DNA from: Acetobacter senegalensis
Lineage (GTDB): Bacteria > Pseudomonadota > Alphaproteobacteria > Acetobacterales > Acetobacteraceae
DNA: 52,824 bases
Direction of reading: 5' to 3'
NCBI RefSeq assembly: GCF_001580995.1
Contig: NZ_LHZU01000124.1
Coordinates: 1 to 52,824, forward strand
Shown here one piece after another: positions 48,067 through 52,824 of the stretch. The notes under the pieces are model-generated. The model had not been told where the DNA came from. It saw only the letters and a list, made by a program, of their open reading frames with translations, and ran no database searches. Within the stretch, counting starts at the first letter, position 1; each line of letters begins with the position of its first letter. Position numbers and translations under genes: made by a program.

Positions 48067-49092
48067 TCAGCCCTGATAAATCTGATCAAAGATGCCGTTA
48101 TCGCCAAAATGCTTTTTCTGAACTGTGGCCCACCCGCCCAGACTGGCAATGTCAAATGTTTCCACTTTTGGAAAACGGCTCGCGCTTTCAGCCGCGACAG
48201 TGGGGTCCACCGGGCGGAAATAATGTTTCGCGCCAATCCGTTGCCCTTCGGGCGAAAACAGAAACTCAACATAGGCCTGTGCCGCGGCCTGAGTGCCATG
48301 CTGGGCCACGTTTTTATCCACCACAGCCACTGGCGGCTCGGCCAGAATGGTCATTTTGGGCACGACAATATCAAACTGGTCCGGGCCGATATCCTTGGCA
48401 GCGAGAAGAGCCTCATCTTCCCACGCAAGCAGAACATCCCCCAATCCGCGCTGCACAAAGCTGTTTGTCGCGCCCCGCGCGCCTGTATCCAGCACGGGGA
48501 CATGCTTGAAAAGCGCCTTCAGATAAGCACGTGCAGTTTCTTCAGACCCACCAGGTTGACGCAGTGCCCATCCCCACGCAGCCAGATAGTTCCACCGCGC
48601 CCCACCGGATGTTTTGGGGTTAGGCGTAACAACCTTCACATCATCCCGGATCAGATCCGGCCAGTCATGAATGTTTTTGGGATTTCCCTTCCTGACCAGA
48701 AAAACAATCGTGCTGGTAAACGGCGTGGAATTATGTGGCAGGCGCTTCTGCCAGTCCTGCGCAAGCAGGCCATGCTGGGCTAGGATATCAATATCATAGG
48801 CTAAACCAAGCGTAACAATATCTGCCGGAGCGCCTTCCAGAACGGAGCGCGCCTGCGCCCCGGAACCACCATTGGAGGTTCTTACAAAAACAGAACTATC
48901 TGCATGTGCTTTGGTGTATGCTGCTGCGAAGGCCTTGTTGATGTCCGCATACAATTCACGCGTAGGATCGTAAGATACATTCAGCAACCGGAGCGTATCC
49001 GCCTTTGCGGGCCGGAAAGCAAAACCGGCGGTTACACCACCAACCAAAGCTGCGGCACCCAGAAACGCGCGCCGTGACAGGATATCTGACAC
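48067..49092 (-). CDS. Orphan sulfate/thiosulfate ABC transporter substrate-binding protein (Tat-exported)
   Basis: The 341-residue protein has a twin-arginine signal (LSRRAFLGAAALVGG) and the Sbp/CysP fold: LLNVSYDPTRELYADINKAFAAAY, SNGGSGAQARSVL, GLAYDIDILAQ, LVRKGNPKNIHDWPDL, TPNPKTSGGARWNYLAAWG and LGDVLLAWEDEA. It should bind sulfate or thiosulfate in the periplasm. No cysT, cysW or cysA genes adjoin it, so it must work with a distant transporter. It starts with GTG at 49092 and is divergent from the AlgE-type porin. Confidence 0.93.
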   Translation of the reverse strand: MSDILSRRAFLGAAALVGGVTAGFAFRPAKADTLRLLNVSYDPTRELYADINKAFAAAYTKAHADSSVFVRTSNGGSGAQARSVLEGAPADIVTLGLAYDIDILAQHGLLAQDWQKRLPHNSTPFTSTIVFLVRKGNPKNIHDWPDLIRDDVKVVTPNPKTSGGARWNYLAAWGWALRQPGGSEETARAYLKALFKHVPVLDTGARGATNSFVQRGLGDVLLAWEDEALLAAKDIGPDQFDIVVPKMTILAEPPVAVVDKNVAQHGTQAAAQAYVEFLFSPEGQRIGAKHYFRPVDPTVAAESASRFPKVETFDIASLGGWATVQKKHFGDNGIFDQIYQG

Positions 49093-49425
49093 TGTAATTG
49101 TCTCTCCATCTTCCTTGCGCGTGTCTTTTCGGTAGCCTTGGCAAACCTTGGAACGTCAGCGCCTAATTCACGGTATCATTTGTATATTATTCGTCAAGTA
49201 AAAACATAACTCATAGTATTTTTTGATAACCCTTATCCTTCATCCTCATACGCCTTTTGAACCGCCACCTTTCCGCCAATTTGGCGCGTTTTTTGGCTGA
49301 ACTCCATATAATCATCATAAATCGTTGTTATTTGTATATTGCGTTCATATTCGTGATATGCATATTCTTTTTTGTTACGATTAGATTTCGTTCAATTTGT
49401 GTCTACGCCTTTTCTGGAAAATCCC
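49093..49425. promoter_or_regulatory. AT-rich divergent promoter region with an 11-bp direct repeat
   Basis: About 333 bp separate the sulfate-binding protein and the porin. The stretch is much more AT-rich than its surroundings. The 11-mer ATTTGTATATT occurs exactly at 49178-49188 and again at 49330-49340, one near each gene, suggesting a shared regulator or a shared promoter element. No gene is evident. Confidence 0.5.
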
Positions 49426-51171
49426 ATGGTCGGTTTTCAACCTTCTGCAGTTCAGCGCCTCCTCTCTCTCGCCTCCTCTTCGGCGCTCTGCCTCATGGCG
49501 TCTCCAGCCATGGCAGCGCCCCCTACTTCTGCCGGTCTTTCCACCCCTGCACCGCCCCCGGCATCAGTACAAACGGCGCCTTCTGCGGCAAAGGCTGCTG
49601 CTCCGCTTCCATCCCATTCAGGGGAACAGATCACCGTTCACACCGCACCGTTGCCCCACATTGTCCTGTACCCTCACGCAACCCCAACCGGACAGCCCAT
49701 CCGCACAACCGGGGCGCAAGGGCGCTCTTCCGGACGGCAATATGACTGGGGCGTCTTCAACCGGGGTAATGGTGAAGCAGCAGGATTCGGCCCTGTGGGG
49801 CAATACGGCGTTGCCCCTTGGGCAGAAGACTGGAGCCGCCTGCGTGACAAAAGCAAACGGACCGATCCTTTTGATATTCTGAAATATATTGCCCTGAACA
49901 ACAGCGGCTCAATCTGGCTCAGTTTTTCTGGCGAGACCCGGTTACGCAACTGGTTTGAAAGCCGCCCCAATCTGGGTACACAGAAAAATAATGATTCCGG
50001 CCGCTTCGGCGTGAGAAATCTGTATGGCGCGGATCTGCACCTTGGGTCCCACGTGCGCCTGTTTGGTCAGCTTATCAATGCGGATGCAGGCGGATGGAAC
50101 GGATACGGGTACGGCACCACTTACAGAAAACGCCTTGATGTCCAGCAGGCCTTCATTGAAACCCGCTGGAGCATGCTTGGCGCAAAAAGTGGCTTCATGT
50201 TTGGCCGCCAGCAGTTTCTGGATGCTCCTTCTTACATGCTCTACAATCGGGAAACGCCGAACGTCCCGCTCTCGTGGAACGGGTTTCGCGCCTATATGGT
50301 CTGGCCGCGCCTGCGCATTGATGGGTGGGATTTTGTCCAGACCAATGACAGCTATACAAAAATGTTTCGGGATACCGAAAACTATAATACCCGCCTTTAT
50401 GGTTTCAACATGACATGGTCCGCACCGGATGGACATTTCATGGGAGACCGGACCTATTCCTTTCTGGATGCCTTTTATATTGGCTATAAACTGTCCGGCT
50501 CCAGCGGCGCCATTGCAACCGCTACCGGTAGCAGCAATGGCTCCAACACCCGCAACAATTTTGGCATCCGCTGGCATGGTATTGCCGGACCTTTTGAATT
50601 TTCCCTTGGCGGAATCTGGCAGGGTGGCGTCTTCCGGTATGCCAAAACCAATGAAGCCCGCTCTGTCAGCAGTTATGCCATCAACACCCTTGTCGGATAC
50701 CGCTTGCCCAAAAATCCGTTCCACACCTTTCTGGGGCTACAGACCGATGTCTATTCCGGGGGAAACAAAAACAAGAATTCCGGCACCATTGGTACTTATA
50801 TTTCCCCCTTCAATCCGCAGACCAACTATCTGGACACCACAACCTACATGACAGGTTCCAACCTGATCAGTTTTGCGCCATTAGTGCGGGCCACATTTGT
50901 GAAATCTCTCAGCCTACAAGTTAAATATCCTCTTTTCTGGCGTTACAGCACGCAGGACCCCATTTACCGGTCCTCAGGGTTTTATACGTTCGCCCACAAT
51001 TTTGATGGAAAATTCATTGGCATGGCCCCTCAGGCCTCGCTGACATGGCAGATCACGCCCCATCTTTCCTGGACGCAATATGTGTCCCGTTTCATGACGT
51101 CGCACAGCCTCAACCGTGCAGGCGGATCAAGCGCGACCTATTACCAGTCAAACTTCGTTTTCCGGTTTTAA
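49426..51171 (+). CDS. AlgE-type (alginate export family) outer-membrane porin
   Basis: The 581-residue precursor has a signal peptide (MVGFQPSAVQRLLSLASSSALCL ... AMA|APP) and a Pro/Ala-rich, probably disordered linker of about 100 residues. A beta-barrel domain of the alginate-export type follows (WLSFSGETRLRNWFES, LFGQLINADAGGWNGY, AFIETRWSMLGAKSGFMFGRQQF, DTENYNTRLYGFNMTW). It ends in Phe (SNFVFRF), as barrel proteins do. Ligand and true function are unknown; the family name does not prove alginate export. GGA lies seven bases before ATG 49426. A large hairpin follows. Confidence 0.85.
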   Translation: MVGFQPSAVQRLLSLASSSALCLMASPAMAAPPTSAGLSTPAPPPASVQTAPSAAKAAAPLPSHSGEQITVHTAPLPHIVLYPHATPTGQPIRTTGAQGRSSGRQYDWGVFNRGNGEAAGFGPVGQYGVAPWAEDWSRLRDKSKRTDPFDILKYIALNNSGSIWLSFSGETRLRNWFESRPNLGTQKNNDSGRFGVRNLYGADLHLGSHVRLFGQLINADAGGWNGYGYGTTYRKRLDVQQAFIETRWSMLGAKSGFMFGRQQFLDAPSYMLYNRETPNVPLSWNGFRAYMVWPRLRIDGWDFVQTNDSYTKMFRDTENYNTRLYGFNMTWSAPDGHFMGDRTYSFLDAFYIGYKLSGSSGAIATATGSSNGSNTRNNFGIRWHGIAGPFEFSLGGIWQGGVFRYAKTNEARSVSSYAINTLVGYRLPKNPFHTFLGLQTDVYSGGNKNKNSGTIGTYISPFNPQTNYLDTTTYMTGSNLISFAPLVRATFVKSLSLQVKYPLFWRYSTQDPIYRSSGFYTFAHNFDGKFIGMAPQASLTWQITPHLSWTQYVSRFMTSHSLNRAGGSSATYYQSNFVFRF

Positions 51172-51180
51172 CATGTTCAT

Positions 51181-51238
51181 AGCAGGCACCCCTGATTGCA
51201 CGACATCCTGTCAGCAAAAAATCAGGGAGATGCCTGCT
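51181..51238 (+). terminator. Large hairpin 3' of the AlgE-type porin
   Basis: AGCAGGCA (51181-51188) pairs with TGCCTGCT (51231-51238), and inside it CCCTGATT pairs with AATCAGGG (51220-51227). There is no T tract, so termination is likely but not certain. Confidence 0.6.
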
Positions 51239-52301
51239 TGAACCCCATTCGTAAATTACAAAATCACTGAAAAATAATGATCTTTGCGTAAAGTTTACCA
51301 TTTACTTGAACAGAGAACCTGCAAAACAACATTAGGCGAGACGATGGCCATTGCAGCACGACCCTCGTACTCTTTCACCGGCACCTGAAACCGGTTGCCC
51401 ATAAGAATGGCGCTCTCTCAACCCTTCCGGCCTGTCTGGAATGACGCATTCAAGCCAGTCCCCCAAGGATAGCAGTTGCCAAGCGGCGTTCATCCCTTCT
51501 TTCTCTTCATACCATGATCCGCAATCAACGCTCCGCTTTCCGAAACTAGACGCCCTGTGCGCTATCGCCCATCCTTACTGAGCGCCCCTCACTTTTCCTT
51601 CCAGCGACTGCTCACAATACAGCCCGCAAGTCGGGAAGCAGGGCACTCAAGTCCCCTCCGCTTATTCATTGGCCTGCTGACACACTACAAACCAATGACA
51701 AATGCTTGTTCGGTATTGCAAGCCCAACACCGCCATGCTGGATCACATAACCAGGTTCGTTGAATAACGCCCGCGCGTCATGATGGTGCAAGCCGCTGTT
51801 CAATCAGAAGACAATATGAATATCAAAGACCGGTTTGAGCACTATACTCAGATAAACATCGCCTCATTCAAAAAAGTTTACATGTAAATGTACAAATAAT
51901 GTCACATTAAATGGAATAAACATAAACTATTCATAGAAATAATTTAATTAACTGAAGAATATCATTAAAAACCCAAACATATCTCCAATCCATTTTTATG
52001 GAATACAATATCATCCAGCATTGCCCCACAACCTTTCCCTATGCATCGACCTCTGCATGAAATGGGGCCGCCCCACGTTCGCCTCCAATACCTGACCATT
52101 TGCACAGATGCTCCGGGGCAGGAGCCACAGAAACGTCCCGGCTCAGCGGAAAGACTGTTACCAATTTGACACGACCATGCATGAAACACATCTCTGCCCT
52201 GATTTCTGTGTGTTCCTTGATGTTGTTTTATCGTAATGATGCGGCCTTGTCATTCTGTGACTTCACGCCCCCATTTTTCCAGCTGATGTGGACAGTACCC
52301 A
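51239..52301. other. Gene-poor, partly AT-rich region before the TonB receptor
   Basis: About 1.06 kb hold no frame I can support. 51300-51760 has ordinary GC with short open frames on both strands that match no family I know. 51800-52010 is strikingly AT-rich and includes the perfect palindrome TTTACATGTAAA (51877-51888). 52010-52250 returns to normal GC. It may be a decayed gene or insertion plus the promoter region of the receptor gene. Confidence 0.5.
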
Positions 52302-52824
52302 ATGCCCTCCTTCATGCGCCGCCTTCTTACAACCTCAGCATTGATCAGCTTTGCCATTCCTGCGGCAAGCGCACTCGCCGCTCCAGCAAGCGTGCAGAGT
52401 GATGGAAGCGAAAAACCTGTCCGCCAGGTCAAACCGGCAGTAGCGGCTGCGTCTTCTTCTCAGCCATCGATGATGGGATCGACAGCGCCGACGGATCAGG
52501 CGCCTGAGAACCTTGATGTCAAAGGGGCGCGGCATCGGTCAGTGGGCGGCGGTCTGATGATCAAGGAAGACGCGGCCAAGTCACGCTCCACCGTCACATC
52601 CGAATTCATCCAGAAACAGGCTCCCGGCCTGAACCCCATGCAGCTCATTGAAATGCTGCCAGGCGTGAACACCACCTCCACCGACCCGATGGGGCTTTCC
52701 GGCGGCCATGTCAGCATGCGCGGTCTGACCGAAAGCCAGATCGGCTTCACGCTGGAAGGCTTCCCCATCAACGATATCGGCAGCTATGCCGTCTATCCGC
52801 AGGAAATCGTCGATCCGGAAAACC
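52302..52824 (+). CDS. TonB-dependent outer-membrane receptor, 5' part only
   Basis: An open frame runs from ATG 52302 to the window edge (174 codons, no stop). It encodes a signal peptide (MPSFMRRLLTTSALISFAIP ... ALA|APA), a low-complexity Ser/Ala/Pro stretch and then the plug domain: MIKEDAAKSRSTVTSEFIQK, NPMQLIEMLPGVNTTSTDPMGLSGG, VSMRGLTESQIGFTLEGFPIND. This is the typical TonB-dependent receptor plug. A start at ATG 52314 (MRRLLTT) is equally plausible, and no ribosome-binding site is clear. An in-frame stop at 52284 excludes earlier starts. The substrate is unknown. Confidence 0.88.
   Translation, partial: MPSFMRRLLTTSALISFAIPAASALAAPASVQSDGSEKPVRQVKPAVAAASSSQPSMMGSTAPTDQAPENLDVKGARHRSVGGGLMIKEDAAKSRSTVTSEFIQKQAPGLNPMQLIEMLPGVNTTSTDPMGLSGGHVSMRGLTESQIGFTLEGFPINDIGSYAVYPQEIVDPEN

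Noticed and set aside
51965-52189. Short minus-strand frame as a possible transposase remnant
   Set aside because: No motif of any transposase family, no terminal inverted repeats and no target duplication found.

Overview
This 52.8-kb window is a dense bacterial chromosome segment. It most likely comes from an acetic acid bacterium (Acetobacteraceae, Acetobacter-like). The support is the alphaproteobacterial gene content and order: chvI-chvG with rapZ, grpE/dnaK-dnaJ-dapB, metK-trmB, fur-olsB-lnt-HTH, hisZ-purA, and a glyQ/glyS type glycyl-tRNA synthetase. GC content is moderate to high, and there are several envelope porins and a TonB receptor. The genus is inferred. Nearly everything is housekeeping or envelope biology. 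I found no tRNA or rRNA genes, CRISPR array, phage or intact insertion sequence.

Layout. 1-0.53 kb: 5' part of an AcuI-type quinone oxidoreductase (minus). 0.85-5.9 kb (plus): a PaeA/YtfL-like CNNM/CBS membrane protein, a secreted histidine acid phosphatase with a (GCTCAG)9 in-frame microsatellite, a glycine-zipper lipoprotein, and the molybdenum-cofactor pair mobA-fdhD. 5.9-11.0 kb (minus): a phosphate-starvation module, phoB-phoR-pstS-OprP/OprO-like porin, with well-formed Pho-box arrays ahead of pstS and probably ahead of the porin. 11.2-19.1 kb: a small unknown ORF, then purA, hisZ, a HerA-like ATPase, a TIGR03862-type flavoprotein and trpBA (minus). 19.3-22.6 kb (plus): a CorA-like transporter translationally coupled to a secreted protein of unknown function, and rho. 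22.6-26.7 kb: a TusA-like protein (minus), then fur-olsB-lnt and a PraR-like HTH regulator. 26.8-31.9 kb: a DUF2076 protein (minus), glyQ-glyS and an EamA transporter. 32-37.9 kb (minus): a DUF1328 miniprotein, a secreted two-repeat protein, and metK-trmB-purH. 37.1-42.0 kb (minus): grpE, dnaK, dnaJ, dapB, with a heat-shock (sigma-32) promoter ahead of dnaK. 42.1-48 kb: chvI-chvG, ridA (minus), rapZ and an MscS-type channel. 48-52.8 kb: an orphan Tat-exported sulfate-binding protein (minus) divergent from an AlgE-type porin, about 1.1 kb of gene-poor AT-rich DNA, and the start of a TonB-dependent receptor.

How the genes work together. The clearest regulatory unit is PhoB/PhoR driving PstS and an anion-selective-type porin. 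It has periodic 11-bp operator arrays, one overlapping the 3' end of phoR and one abutting the pstS terminator, and the pstCAB-phoU transporter genes are absent locally. A second theme is envelope stress and acid sensing: ChvIG with a proline/histidine-rich sensor loop, an MscS channel, OlsB ornithine-lipid synthesis coupled to a Fur-family regulator, and Lnt. I see no convincing wholly new defence or mobile system. The more unusual items are the Pho arrays, the hexamer repeat in the phosphatase, the CorA plus secreted-partner pair, the two-repeat periplasmic protein, the HerA-like ATPase with flavoprotein pair, and the absence of hprK from the chvG-rapZ interval.
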